From Hirudinaria manillensis (lineage: Eukaryota; Annelida; Clitellata; Hirudinida; Hirudinidae): a stretch of DNA of 64,000 nt. Within the stretch, counting starts at the first letter, position 1. Every line of letters starts with the position of its first letter. The notes below the pieces were generated by a model. The model saw only the letters and a program-made list of their open reading frames with translations. It did not search any database and was not told the DNA's origin. The stretch covers positions 7,833,501 through 7,897,500 of the forward strand of contig CM067530.1 in the NCBI GenBank assembly GCA_034509925.1, written 5' to 3'. Below are positions 34,900 to 47,305 of this stretch, one piece after another. A program made the translations under genes and the position numbers.

Positions 34900-37260
34900 G
34901 AATAAATCAATTTATTTATTTATTAAAAATCTCACAAATAAATTTCAATGTCATTAATTTTCAATGTTGAGTTGAAAACAATTCTCGGAGATGAGGTGTT
35001 GGAAAAATAATTATTTGAAAATTCATCCAGTTTCATTGGTTACGTCATCAAACTGGGGATCCAATCATATCATTTCTTTAAGTCAAACTATTTATGTAGC
35101 GCAACTTCAAGAACTCTAGTTGTAGTTGTTGTTAATTCTTTAAGTACAAATGTACAACGACAATTCAATCGGTGCCGACTCCAGAACAACAAAAGTGTCA
35201 ACATTTTCAACCTTCTGACTAGAATAACCATCGATCATGTGATTTTAATCCCGCCTTTTTTATTGAATTTTCATTAAATTCTAAAATAGTCCTAAAATAG
35301 ATTTTTCCATAATTCGAAATACTTTTGAAATGAAATAAAAACATCATTTCAAGGTCATTTCAGGAACGGCTTGAACACCAATGCCACTGGTAACCATTAG
35401 TAACCATTGGTAACCATTGGTAACCATCGGAAATGCACCTCACAACATCTCCTCCATTACAATTTTTAAAACTTTTAAATGTCTTGAAAGTATTTAAAAG
35501 CAAAATAATTGCTTTTGGTTAATTAATGTTATTATTCGTTTATTAATTAATTAATTAATTAATTAATTAATTATTTATTTATTTATTTCAACGATGATCT
35601 GTTCATAAAAGTCTCCTATCGGTTTCTTAGAAATCGAATTTGCATTGAAAGCTTCAATTAAATTAATGAACAATTTTTTAACAATTATTTAAATAATTTT
35701 ATAAATATCTGAATAACGTTTTTCTTTAGAAATGGATTCTAAGGATGCATCAATGAATTTAATAATGTTTTTAAAAATAAAATTATAAAATTTATAAAAA
35801 TTAAAATAAATTAAAAATGAATTTAAAGAATAATATAATTATCATCGATTTACTAAATTAATTAAAAATTAATTAAAATTAATTGCTAATTCCTTAATTT
35901 AATTTCAAGTGAACACATCCAACAAACATCATCACGTAAACAAATGTTTTTATAAGATATTATTAATATTGAGTCTATCGATTTTAAACATTTTTTTGGT
36001 AAATAACGAAAAATATTTTCATAAATTGAGCACGAATGATGGACATGGCGAGGTTTACTTAATGAACGTTAAATTTAAAATTTAAAATATCCAAATTTAT
36101 AATATATATATTTATTTTTTAAATATTTTAGAATATTTAATTTAAATATTTCTCAAGCGAACTGGAACCTGTTTCACTGAAATCATTGCAAGTCACACCA
36201 ACACCTCGTTAGGCCATGGGGCAGTCTTTTCTTTATTGCTCAATAAGTTCTGATCGTTCTAATTATTTTTAACTTTATTTAAATATTTGAAATTATTTAA
36301 AATCTCATTAAAAATAAAAATATGATTTAAAATAATTTAAAGGTAGTCGATAAAAAACAGGAACAGAATATTCATTTATTTGTTTGTTTATTTATCTATT
36401 TATATTTTATTTATACCTAATTAATTAATTATTCATTAATTACACTAATTTTTAAAGTGTTTGCCTCCCTGTTAAGGGGAATACTTAAGACTGAAACATC
36501 TTTCACTTTCAATGAATTTGCATCGAACTTCAATTCAAATCCCATTCAAAAGTTAACCAATGGTTGTTACACCTACTAATATTTCAACTAATATAACAAT
36601 AATAATGTAATAATAATGATAATAATTACTGTTATTATTGTTATTATTATTATGATAATAATAATTATTATTATTGCTATTATTATCATAGTATTGATTA
36701 TTATTGTTATTATTATTAATGACAAATTATTACTACTAATAAAAAGTTAATAGTATGATTTCATTTTAATCTGTATTTCCTCATCTCGTCGGATTAACAA
36801 TTTTGAGGCGAAAAGCTTAGATTAGATTTTGGCATTTCACATTAAACCCTGCTTTTTTGAAAAATATATCGGAAAATCGCGAATAGATTTTTTATTTTTA
36901 AATCCTAAAATAAAGGAATCAAATTTCAGATGACAATCAAAAGTTTTTAATTTTTAATCAATTTATTTATGTTTTAATTCAAATTATTTTATGGCATTTT
37001 ATGGTCATGAAATTAATGTCTTCCCTTGAAATATGGAATCCTTTGAAGTATTATTATACTTGCTTCTTAAAACATGGCTTGAAAAATTAATATTTTTATT
37101 ATTTTTATCGTTTTTATTGTTTTTATTGTTTTTATCAGTTGCGTTCACAATTTACGAGCAATTGATCAATAATTGCATTTAAAGTAGAATTTCATGCAAA
37201 AATATTTGAGATCTTCAAAAGGGTTTTCATCTTCTTTGAACTTCACAACATTTTCAAGAT
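34900..37260. other. Intergenic AT-rich DNA
   Basis: Holds a 10 bp tandem repeat (TAACCATTGG, four units) at 35388-35430, an (ATTA)n run near 35540-35580 and ATT-type runs near 36595-36720. No gene recognised. Confidence 0.5.
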
Positions 37261-37270
37261 ACGTTTTATA

Positions 37271-37800
37271 ATTAATTATTATATTATATATATTTTATAT
37301 TTAATTAATTTAGGAAATTACTCTTCAGTTAATTAATTATTTTAATATATATTCAATTAGTTTTATGGTTAATTTAATGATTTGTTTCCTAAATAGTTTT
37401 TATTTTACTAGAATTGATTTTAAATTGTTTAATTTTATAATATTCGTAATGGAAGTCCTGAAAAATAAAGTTCCTTTTTCATATCCACTTAAAATGAATA
37501 AAATTAAATCATGAATTAAAAAGAAGTTAAAACTATTTTCTGTCATTTTATTTTTTATTTTATTCGGAAAACATGCCTCATTAATTCCCTTCTCTCTCAC
37601 TTCATATCACAATTTCTGGACCTCCTTCGTTTAATATAATAATATAATTATAATTATATCATATATTATTATAATTAATTATTATTTATATTTCATATTT
37701 AATTTATGAAATTTCTATTCAGTTAATTAATTATTTTAATTTATATTCAATTGGTTTTATAGTTAATTTAATGATTTTTTCATACATAGTTTTTATTTAT
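37271..37800. repeat. Two direct AT-rich repeats of ~145 bp
   Basis: 37271-37412 and 37652-37800 share CAGTTAATTAATTATTTTAA, then TATATTCAATT.GTTTTAT, GTTAATTTAATGATTT and ATAGTTTTTATTT in the same order. They are about 380 bp apart and diverged. Confidence 0.65.
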
Positions 37801-38039
37801 ATTATAATATATTTATATATATATTTATTTTATAATATAATTCTGGTAATTCAATTTGTTTTAAAAATCTAATTTTCCAAATTATTATATTAAAACCGAT
37901 TAAAAATTATTTCGAATTTATTCCAAACGACTTTGAAGCCAAGTATTAATTATTTTTCAACTCAACAAGCGTTGGATCATCAAAAGGATGGTCAAGAAGT
38001 GGTGAAGAAATGATGAAGGAATGAACTTGGAAGGGGTGA

Positions 38040-38155
38040 TAAGGGTGATTGTGATTGAATGTGATAGTGCTTGAAGATGATAGTGATTGAAGGTGGTTGT
38101 GATTGAAGGTGGCTGTGATTGAAGGTGGTTGTGATTGAAGGTCGTTGTGATTGAA
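38040..38155. repeat. 16 bp minisatellite
   Basis: Units of GGTGGTTGTGATTGAA recur about six times, the first ones degenerate. Confidence 0.8.
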
Positions 38156-38199
38156 TAGGTGGTTGATTGATTAACAAATCAAGTTAGAGAATTTGTAAT

Positions 38200-39640
38200 T
38201 AATTTGTAATTTAAAATTCAGGAAGCATTCAAACGTAGTTATTTAAAATAATTAAATAAATAAACAATTAAACTAATAATAAAAAGTTATGTTTAAATAA
38301 TCCATTATTATTTAATATAATAATAATAATAATATCATTTAATATAATTATTTAAATTAGCTTCATTAATCTGGGTTATTACAAAATATTCATGAAAATA
38401 TTAATAAAAATATCAACTATTATGTTTATTATCCTGCAAACGTAACAGCCCACAATTATGATTTTTAAATATTTGATGAAAAATCCGTAAAAATCATTAA
38501 AATAATTATTTTTAAAAATAAAAGCCATTTCAGATGAAATATTTAATGGGACAGGAAACTACACTTTGTGTCGTTTATTTTGTGGCGGGAGTTGAAAAGC
38601 AAAGAATCGTCTGCCTGTTTTGAGTCAATGATTGAGCGATAAATACGCATTTCCTGTTTTCGTCCATGCATTTCAGGTCCTAAAAGTGTTCCGCCATCTT
38701 TCTTTTATTATTTTTTCTTTTTTTTTTTTTAAATAATTTTGCAAATCTTTTGACACGTGACCTCTTCAGTGGCATTAAAAGCATCGCATGGAAAAAATAA
38801 ATCGTCTTCGTAAAAGCGTTGCATCGGAGGCAGAACAAGTTGGCAAAATAATAATTAATAATTATTCAAAATAATAATTAATAATAATTATTTTCGAGGG
38901 AAATGTTAGCGTTTCATTCGTTCATCCGTTCGTTCATTCGTTCGTTCGTTCACCGGAAGTTTAAAAGTTCTAGCAGCAACAATAGCAGTAGCTGATGATG
39001 GTGACGATGATGATGATGATGGAGAAGAGGAGGAGGAGGAAGAGGAGGAAATGAGAAATTAGCTTTCAATTTGTCGGTAAACGATGTCCGTGATGAACCG
39101 ATATTAAAAATTCACGACTAAAAAACTGCTCTGAGCAGTTTTCCATGGAAAGAACGTGGCTCCCTTCAAACAAACGACGATGTCTTCAATGGAGGACAAA
39201 CACATTCACAGCCACTCTCTGACCTCGTCGTGGCTTTGAGGTGAGGGTCCCGTCTTTTGTAAAGAGATGCCGAGAATTGTCGTTGCAGGAACATCATAGG
39301 AGTCGTTCGGTGTTCGAAGAGATTGGCGGGGAGGCAAATGTGAAAGATTTCGGCGCAAATTGGATTCCTGGAGACCCTTTTTAAGGAGAAAATGAGCTTA
39401 AAATCTTTAAAATGAATTCGAAATTCAAACTCATTCCTTTTATATTTGAAAAATCTGGGAATAATTTTAGCCAAGGTTTTGGCGAGAGAAAATTTCTTTT
39501 GCTTCAGCTTCATCGTAATCATCATCATCATCATTTCTATAGCATGACCTTCATCGTCGTTGTCATCACTTCCACTTTGGACAGGATTTAAAGCAAGAGT
39601 TGAAACTGAGACAAATTTAACTTTGCGGAGTGTTGAATCT
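38200..39640. other. Intergenic AT-rich DNA
   Basis: Contains a TTCG/TTCA tetranucleotide run near 38915-38950 and GAT/GAG runs near 39000-39050. A 159-codon minus-strand frame (39166-39645) includes a run of methionines from a CAT repeat and shows no known domain, so I do not call it a gene. Confidence 0.45.
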
Positions 39641-39667
39641 GCCAAGTTACGTTAGCTTCAAGAAGAC

Positions 39668-39872
39668 TGCAATGGTTGTTGCATGGTTACAATGCATGTT
39701 ACAGTGGTTGATGCATGGTTACAATGCATGTTACACTGAATGATGCATGGTTACAATGCATGTTACAGTGATTGATGCATGGTTACAATGCATGTTACAC
39801 TGAATGATGCATGGTTACAATGCATGTTAAAAGTGATTGATGCATTATTACAATGCATGTTACAACCGATTA
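39668..39872. repeat. 32 bp minisatellite containing ATGCAT palindromes
   Basis: Six units of the form GATGCATGGTTACAATGCAT plus GTTACA(C/G)TGA(A/T)T. Alternate units differ in the last bases (ACTGAAT versus AGTGATT), so a 64 bp higher-order unit is visible. Confidence 0.85.
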
Positions 39873-39879
39873 ATGCGTC

Positions 39880-42800
39880 ATAAAAAAAAAAGAGTTTTAA
39901 TACATTAATGGAGTTCCAGGGTCATTCATTTGAGACATTGCAACAAAAGAAGTCGAAGACGCGTACGAGATGAGATCAAACAGGTGACATCGGATAACAT
40001 GATTGCATCCAGCCATACTCACTTGGCATTTTCTATTAATCATTTAACTGATCATCATCATCGCCATCATCATCATCATCGTCGTCGTCGTCATCATCAT
40101 TATCATCATCATATTTAATAATGTCTCGACAAGGTGGGGACGTGTTAATCCGCAGGTTATGAATAAATAATTGCTGGCTGACTAAATATTTACAAATAAA
40201 TATTATTATTTAAAATTATTATTAAAAATTATTATTATTATTATTTATTAATATTATTATCACAATTATTTGAATTTTATTAACGTCTGTCGTTACGAAA
40301 GATATCGTCATACCAGTCATTACAAACACTTAATCTGTTTTCTAAATACACGTGTCACTGAAAACATAGGAGCTTATACAAAACAAACACTTAAAAATAC
40401 ACTTGTATATATATTTGTATAATTGTTTTGTATAATTGTTTTTTATAATTGTTTTGTATATTTGTTTTGTATATTTGTTTTGTATATTTGTTTTGTATGC
40501 TTGGCAAAGAACAACAAATGGATGCGAAAGGTTTGCAATTATTTCTGAGATAAAATCAACTTTCAGTCACCAAGAAATTGCAGTCTTTTGATTGAGTCTC
40601 CATTGCCAGAGATTAGAAAAATAATTGAACAAATAAATCAATATTCCTTTATTTATATAAAAAAATATTTAATGATTTTAATTAAATTAATTTATTAAAT
40701 AATAGATCGATATTAAATTAATTAATTATATATAATTTTAAATTGATTAAATTTAATTAATTTGATAATTACTTTTTAATAATTAATTTTAACAAATAAT
40801 TTAATTAATTTGATAATTAATTTTAACAAATAATTTAATTAATTTAATAATTAACTGGTCACAAAAAATAAATGCACGTATAAATTGTAATAATAATCCG
40901 ACATGACGTAGATTTGAAATAAAATTTAAAGCCGTTTATCTGTTAATAATTAAGCCGACATAAAACATGATTTTAAAATTTTTAAAAATAAATTAATTAA
41001 ACGAGGATAAAATCTGAAATAATTTATTACTATTAATACAATTTATTGTTATAGAAATTATTGTTATTAATTATATTATTAATTTAATTTAGAAATAAAA
41101 TCATAATATTAATATTAAAATGTTAATGTAAATAATTATTGTTGACAAAGGATATTGTTGTCATTATTAGTTATTTAATGTAATATATATGTATAACTAT
41201 TTACATATTATAATTATTATAATTATTATAATATATTATAATTGTTATAATATATTATAATAATTATATTATTATAATATATTATAATTGTTATAATATA
41301 TTATAATTATTATTTAATTATAAATTATTCAATTAATAATTTATAATATTAATATAAAAAATTATTGTTTACATTTTTAATGTTATTGATGCCCATTATA
41401 ATAAGTACTAAGAAAAGCCAATAATCTGATTTAATGCCAATAAATCACACAATCATCATCATCATCATCATCATCGTCGTCGTCGTCATCATCATCATCA
41501 TGTCTCCTCAGGTTGAACTTGTTTATGTCTCGAATGTTTCCTTGTCTGAGATTTATGGGGGTTAGAAGCCCTTAAACAACCACGACCCCCTCCGCAGGGG
41601 AGGAACAGAAGGCAATTAATAACGAATTAATTAATTAATAACAATTAATTTAATTGTTTTAATGCATTTCGATGGCAAAAATCAAAAATCAAAGGTCAAT
41701 TTTATCGAGTCGAAATATTTTTCTCGAAATATATTTTTTAAAATAATTGTTATAAAAATTAATTTTATTAAATAATTTTGTTAAATTTGAAATTTATTAA
41801 GTAATTTTGTCTAAATTAATTTTATTAAGTAATTTTTTTTTAAATTAATTTTATTAAGTAATTTTTTTAAAATTAATTTTATTCTAGTCTTTTGACGAGA
41901 GACAAGACGATTAATCTCCATCCTCCTTTGTGACAAACGAAGCGGAACACCTGGATTGGTACTTCACACCTGATTAATTTCATTACGAAATGCAATTTAA
42001 GAAAATAATTTATTTCTATAAAAAGATTGGAGGAAATTATTTAGATAATATCAATTATAAAATAATATAATTATTAAAAATTATAAAAATTAATTATATA
42101 ATTAATTAATTGCATTATTTCTCAATTTAAGTGATAATTTTAAATATTCCCGTTTTTGAATATCATACGTAGACGCATTCAATTTTATAATTTTATATAT
42201 TTTATTTAATAATAATTTGTCGAAATTAAAAGATTAATTTCATTACTAATTACAGATATTCTTTATTATAAGGCTTCCTATTAATAAGTTGGAAAAGATA
42301 ATTAATATTAATGAGTTTCCTCTGTGAAAAGGGCGAAACATCATTCAGGAAGCGATGACGAATTATTTTTTTCCCAAATTCAATTCATAATTTCTTTATT
42401 TTCACAATAATAAAAAAATAATAAAATAAAAAAAATGGAGAATTTTAAGCGCAAAATGCGTTTTATCGATTTCTATGGCGGCTTTATAAAATGGACTATT
42501 TTCCCCTCCACTTTGGGGCTGAACAAGTCAACAGCTTTTTTCCATCACACGATTTCAAAGCAGGGTCCCATTGATGAGCTTCTCTCGAGTGTTTCCTCGG
42601 CTGGAGAGGCTACGAACGATCGTTATCAGCACCGACGGCCATTATCACGTGGCCCTAATGAGTCACGTGATTCGCAAAAAACTTGAAAGTCAGTTTCAAG
42701 GGTAGGATGTTGACATTTTCGTAGCCTGGGATTTCCTAAGGCAAACAACGAAGCTGATGATGACTATTATGACGACGACGACGATGATGATGTGCTGATG

Positions 42801-45800
42801 ATGAAGATGATGGAGAAAGAATGCTGTTTTATTAATTAATTTTAATTAATTTAATTTTAATCACAATTTTATCTGATGTATCGTCGATTAATTATATATA
42901 TATATATCATAATACGATCATAATACTCTCATTTGCTTGACTTTAACGATCTTCCATAAAACGTTAGAAGATGCCAAGTGAAGGTAACAAGACTTTGTGA
43001 AATTATGTCAAATTGATTTTATTTTACAACAACGACGATCCTATTCAACCAATTTTGCTCCTCCATTTCTACCACATTAAAAATCGCAATCGTCGTCGTC
43101 TTCATCATCGCCACCATCTTCATTATCATCACAGTCATCGTCATGTAATGACGGAGTATTCGTCTCAACCCGCCAACTTAAATGTTCCACTTTTCCTAAA
43201 GACTTCGGAGATTGAAAGAATCGATCCTGTGAGACGTGAAATCATCGGTCATGTTGAAACAAACGAAGCCATTTTGCCGGCCCGAGTGCCCGGGGTGTGC
43301 CAAACGTCGGTCTCTCCGTCGCTAATTCATCATACTCGATGCGGTCTCATTGTTCAACCCATTTGCTTCTTGAAGAGCTAAACTCATCGTGTATCCACGC
43401 CGTGGAAATTATCATTCATTACACTTAGGACGTCTGACACCGTCCATCCATCATCATAAGTTCCTGACTCAAGTAATTGTTTCCTTCCGATACGATTCTC
43501 CTTCTTTCCTATCGACGTCGGCGATTCTAGGAAATTCCTCTTCCGGTAGTTCGTGCCCATTTCTTGAGCTCCGAGCAGACTTTAAGGACGTGGAACGAAT
43601 ACTTCGCTAAGAAACAAAAGCAGGGCCGTGAAAAATGAGTCCCTTTCAGAAGTATCGACCAATTTATTTAATCATCAACGGATTAATTACGTTTGTTTTG
43701 AATATTTAATGATTGCTGACTTAAAATTGGAACCAGTATATTGGAACAAAATTATACTCTGCCAAAAACAGACGTAAATGAATGTATTGCCTTTGTATAT
43801 GGACCATCAACGTCGATAAAGTATTTGGAAGACCCTTAGAAGACCGATATCCATCAGTATTACGTGGTCTTTTCAGTCCACTTGGCCAATTCCTATGAAG
43901 TCATTTCATTGAAAGGTCGTATTTCCACGGAAGCTCTTAAGAAAATAAAAACCAACAAAGTCACAAGTTTCATCCCGCCACGCAAAAGCCGTGAAATGAT
44001 TGAACAACGGAAGGAGTGTCGAAGAAGTGGAGAAAAACCTTTGCAAGGAGTGCGACCGGTGCATTGGAGTGCCGTGGAGTGCCATAGAGTGCCATAGAGT
44101 GCAGCGGAGTGCCGTGGGTTGAATCCTCAGTTAATTGAGTTAAACGTCTCCATCACGTACTCAGCCGACCGAACTCTTTTGTCTGGATTTGCTTTCCTTC
44201 CGCTAAGACGAGGCCAAAGCGAGGCCAAAAGCTATTGGACCATTCCGAAAAAAGACATGAATTATTCACGGGAAATGTTATTATGATAATTGCATTCAAA
44301 GGGCGTCGTGCAATTGGGTTTTCCATGTTTTGGGGGCCAATCAGAAGACAGCGTTCAATGAGGAAAACGAAAATGCTATTAATCAAACGTAGACACGACT
44401 ATGGCGACAGGCACACATACAAAAACAAACGAAACATCAAAATTGCAAACATACAAATCTCGCGAACCCGTCCATTTATCAGAAATCGGCGAATTATTTC
44501 GAGAGTCCAATTTGCACGGATGATGATCAATACTCTGGTGACGAAGATGAAGATGACGACTACGACGAGGAGCAGGCTGGTGATGATGACGAATGATAAA
44601 TTTGTGGTCAACAATTTTTTGTTGCAAATACAAAAGTACTCAGAGTCGATAAAAACCTTTCAAAGCATTTTTTGATTTCACTTTTCAAAAGAGACCTCAT
44701 TATTTTTAAGAAGTTATGAAAATATTTATCTTTATCTTCATTTGTAGCTGACGATTCGCATGTTGCGAACCTTTCAGTGGAAGTTTAAACATTTTAATTT
44801 TTAATATTTAATGTTTATTTATTTAAAAAAAAATAGAAGAAGCTTTTGTTTGCATTTATTCTTCAATTCTAAGCTTTCACTCAGTAATTCGGCCACATTT
44901 GGATCGTGTCATGAAATAAGCCAAAACAAAATGAGATCCACGAATCAGAGGATACTTTGAAGGCTCATTTTCTGAATTTCTCTGCTGTTTTATTCCGCTT
45001 GGCTTTTTAAAACTTGTTGCATTTCGAGTAATTTCATTCATTTGGCGCTTAATTCCACCGGAAGTAGAATTTGGAGGCCACTCAATTTAGTGCCCCACTG
45101 ACGTGATATAAACGCTGCACTGAATAACTTTAAGATTCCTTATTGGATCCTCGCCAAGCTATCAACCAAACATTCAACCAATCAACCAACCTTGGCAATC
45201 AAGCAGGTCCCGAAGTAAACGCCTTTCAATGCGCTCCTGGGACAACCTATTGCGCGCCAAATCTTTACCACTTTAACGAGAGCAGACGATGTAAAACCTA
45301 CCGAAATAAGTATGAATTATTCGTATTTAAAAGTTTTATCTTCCGAAAAATAGCTAGAAAAAATGCCCGAGTCAGTTCAAAGTTTCAGTGCCGGGCGATG
45401 GAGGATAAATTATTTTCACGGTTGGTTGGAGACTCACTCAATCATGACTCTCATCACCCACTGATTGCCTCCAAAACTCGAATCTTTCTCACTTCAAAGG
45501 CCCCAATCAGCCGAAGGTTTCCGAATATGGGATCTGAGCGGTTTTACGCTTGTTATCACTTGTTATTCGTTTAAAAGATAAGAAGTCTCTAATTCTGGCT
45601 AATAAGAGTATCAGCGTTACTGTGCCAACTATTGGTTTCGATTTCTGTCCGTCCAAATCTTGTCGTCATTCGAGCGTCGATTCGGCTTCATAATGCCTTT
45701 TATATTAAATTCACCTTTCATAATGCTCTAGTGAAAAGAAATAGACAAGAACACGTAACAAATGGATGGCATAATTGAAGCAATAATTGGAACATAAAGC

Positions 45801-46009
45801 ATACAACAGATGGACGGCGGCCCAGAAAGAAATGGCGAACGATCTCCTTCATCAACGGACAACTTTCGAGCTGCAATTCCACTCGAGCAGAAAGACGTTT
45901 TTCAGGAGAAAATATTTAAATAGAAAAAAAAGAAAACCGAAAGTTGGAGAAGTAAAAAAAAACGATGATGCTGATGAAATGAACTCACTTCATGACGAGA
46001 GTGTTATTG
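39880..46009. other. Intergenic, AT-rich with simple repeats
   Basis: Holds (CAT/CGT)n runs near 40050-40110 and 41455-41510, a 13 bp repeat (TGTTTTGTATATT) near 40425-40500, palindromic TATAATATATTATAATTG tandem sequence near 41200-41320, GA(C/T) runs near 42765-42815, and an 11 bp repeat (GGAGTGCCGTG and variants) near 44055-44115. TCACGTGA occurs at 42663-42670. Frames at 43013-43381 and 45143-45574 have no recognisable domain. Confidence 0.5.
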
Positions 46010-47305
46010 CTACTTCTTCATCAGTACCGGCGGATTGAGTCTGTTGTTGGAGACGGAGCTGCTCATTCCGAGATGATTGGCCTCCAATCGATCCTCCAAC
46101 TGACAGCTCCTGTTTGGAGGAGTGAAGTTCTGCATCGGGATCGCATTTCCGTCGTGGTAGCGGTACTTTTTGCCGCATACTCGAGCCATGAAAGTACCGA
46201 GGACCTTCTTGAAAGCGTCTCTGAACTGGCGATTGAAGACGCCGTAGATGACCGGATTCATGGTGCTGTTGACGTACCCGAGCCAAGTGAACACGCCGAA
46301 GACCAGCGGAGGAACGCAGCGACAAAAAGCCCCGACGACGTTCACGGTGAAGAAGGGAACCCAACAGATGAGGAAGACGCCCATGATGATGCCGAGGGTG
46401 ATGGCAGCCTTGTGGTCCGAGTTCTTGTACAGGCTGCTGCCGGTGGTGGTGGTGGTGCAGGTGGTGGTGGCAGCCGAGGTTACGCAGTGCTGCACCTGCG
46501 TGGCAGACGTTGAAAACTTGGTCGTCATCTTGATGTGAGTGACGTGACGACGGGCGTACTGAAGCAGTCGGTAGTAAATGAGAGTCATGGCGAGACACGG
46601 CAAATAGAAGCTGATCGTCGACGATACGACGGCATAAACCGGGTTCAACTCCAGCTGACAGACGCCTTCAGATTCTGCATAGAAGTGGGAGGTCGTGCGA
46701 TCCTCTGGCTGCTGGACGCCAGCCACGGCCATACCTTCGCTACTGAGATTCGAGTCCGACAGGCCCAATTTGTGCCAATCCAATTGGATGGGCAGAAACG
46801 ATATGAGTGCAGACATGACCCAAATGGCTGCCACGACGAAGAGGACCCTAAAGTGATCGACCCAGGCGTCGTAGTGCAGTGGACTTCGAATATGCAGGTA
46901 CCTGTCCAGACTGACAGCACAGAGGTTGAGTATCGACGCCGTCGAACACATGACGTCTGCCGACATCCATACCTTACAGAAACTCGGGCCGAAGGACCAC
47001 CTGCCCAGTACGTCGTTGACCATGGCAAAAGTCATGACGAAGCAGGCCACGAACGTATCTGCCATGGCCAAACTGACGAGGAAATAGTTGCCGGCCTTTC
47101 TCAGGTTTCTGTCGGTCAGAATTGCTATGATGACGAGAATGTTTCCGGCCATGGCAGTGGCTATGAAGACGCACAGGATGATGGCGATGACGATTTGATC
47201 CAAACCCAGGATAAACCAGGTGTCGTCGGTAGCCCTAAACTCGACACAGGGCTGGGATTCATTTGCACTCAATGACAGATTGGTCTGTTCCCCTCTGGAA
47301 CTCAT
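46010..47305 (-). CDS. D1-like dopamine receptor (class A GPCR)
   Basis: 431 residues in a single exon. It should be a plasma-membrane receptor for dopamine that couples to Gs and raises cAMP, by analogy with Dop1R1/D1 receptors. Visible marks: N-glycosylation sites near the N-terminus (NLS, NES); TM1 with GN; TM2 LAMAD; TM3 with the amine-binding Asp in ADVMCSTASILNLCAVSLDR followed by Y (D-R-Y); TM5 serines for catechol binding in VVSSTISFYLP; TM6 ICWVPFF; TM7 N-P-x-x-Y (NPVIY). DVMCSTASILNLCA is very characteristic of invertebrate D1-like receptors. The third loop is short and Thr-rich (TTTCTTTTTG). The C-tail has cysteine but no obvious PDZ motif. The ATG chosen gives a normal ~30-residue extracellular N-terminus. 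Which D1 paralogue it is cannot be decided by eye. Confidence 0.9.
   Translation of the reverse strand: MSSRGEQTNLSLSANESQPCVEFRATDDTWFILGLDQIVIAIILCVFIATAMAGNILVIIAILTDRNLRKAGNYFLVSLAMADTFVACFVMTFAMVNDVLGRWSFGPSFCKVWMSADVMCSTASILNLCAVSLDRYLHIRSPLHYDAWVDHFRVLFVVAAIWVMSALISFLPIQLDWHKLGLSDSNLSSEGMAVAGVQQPEDRTTSHFYAESEGVCQLELNPVYAVVSSTISFYLPCLAMTLIYYRLLQYARRHVTHIKMTTKFSTSATQVQHCVTSAATTTCTTTTTGSSLYKNSDHKAAITLGIIMGVFLICWVPFFTVNVVGAFCRCVPPLVFGVFTWLGYVNSTMNPVIYGVFNRQFRDAFKKVLGTFMARVCGKKYRYHDGNAIPMQNFTPPNRSCQLEDRLEANHLGMSSSVSNNRLNPPVLMKK

Noticed and set aside
33506..34901. Poly-leucine, poly-isoleucine and poly-asparagine frames
   Set aside because: By-products of TTA/AAT microsatellites; no non-repeat conserved sequence.
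39166..39645. 159-codon minus-strand frame
   Set aside because: No domain, contains a methionine run from a CAT repeat, and codon use looks like the AT-rich background.
45990..47275. Long overlapping frames on both strands across the receptor (up to 246 codons)
   Set aside because: Shadows of the receptor gene; only the 431-residue frame carries GPCR motifs.
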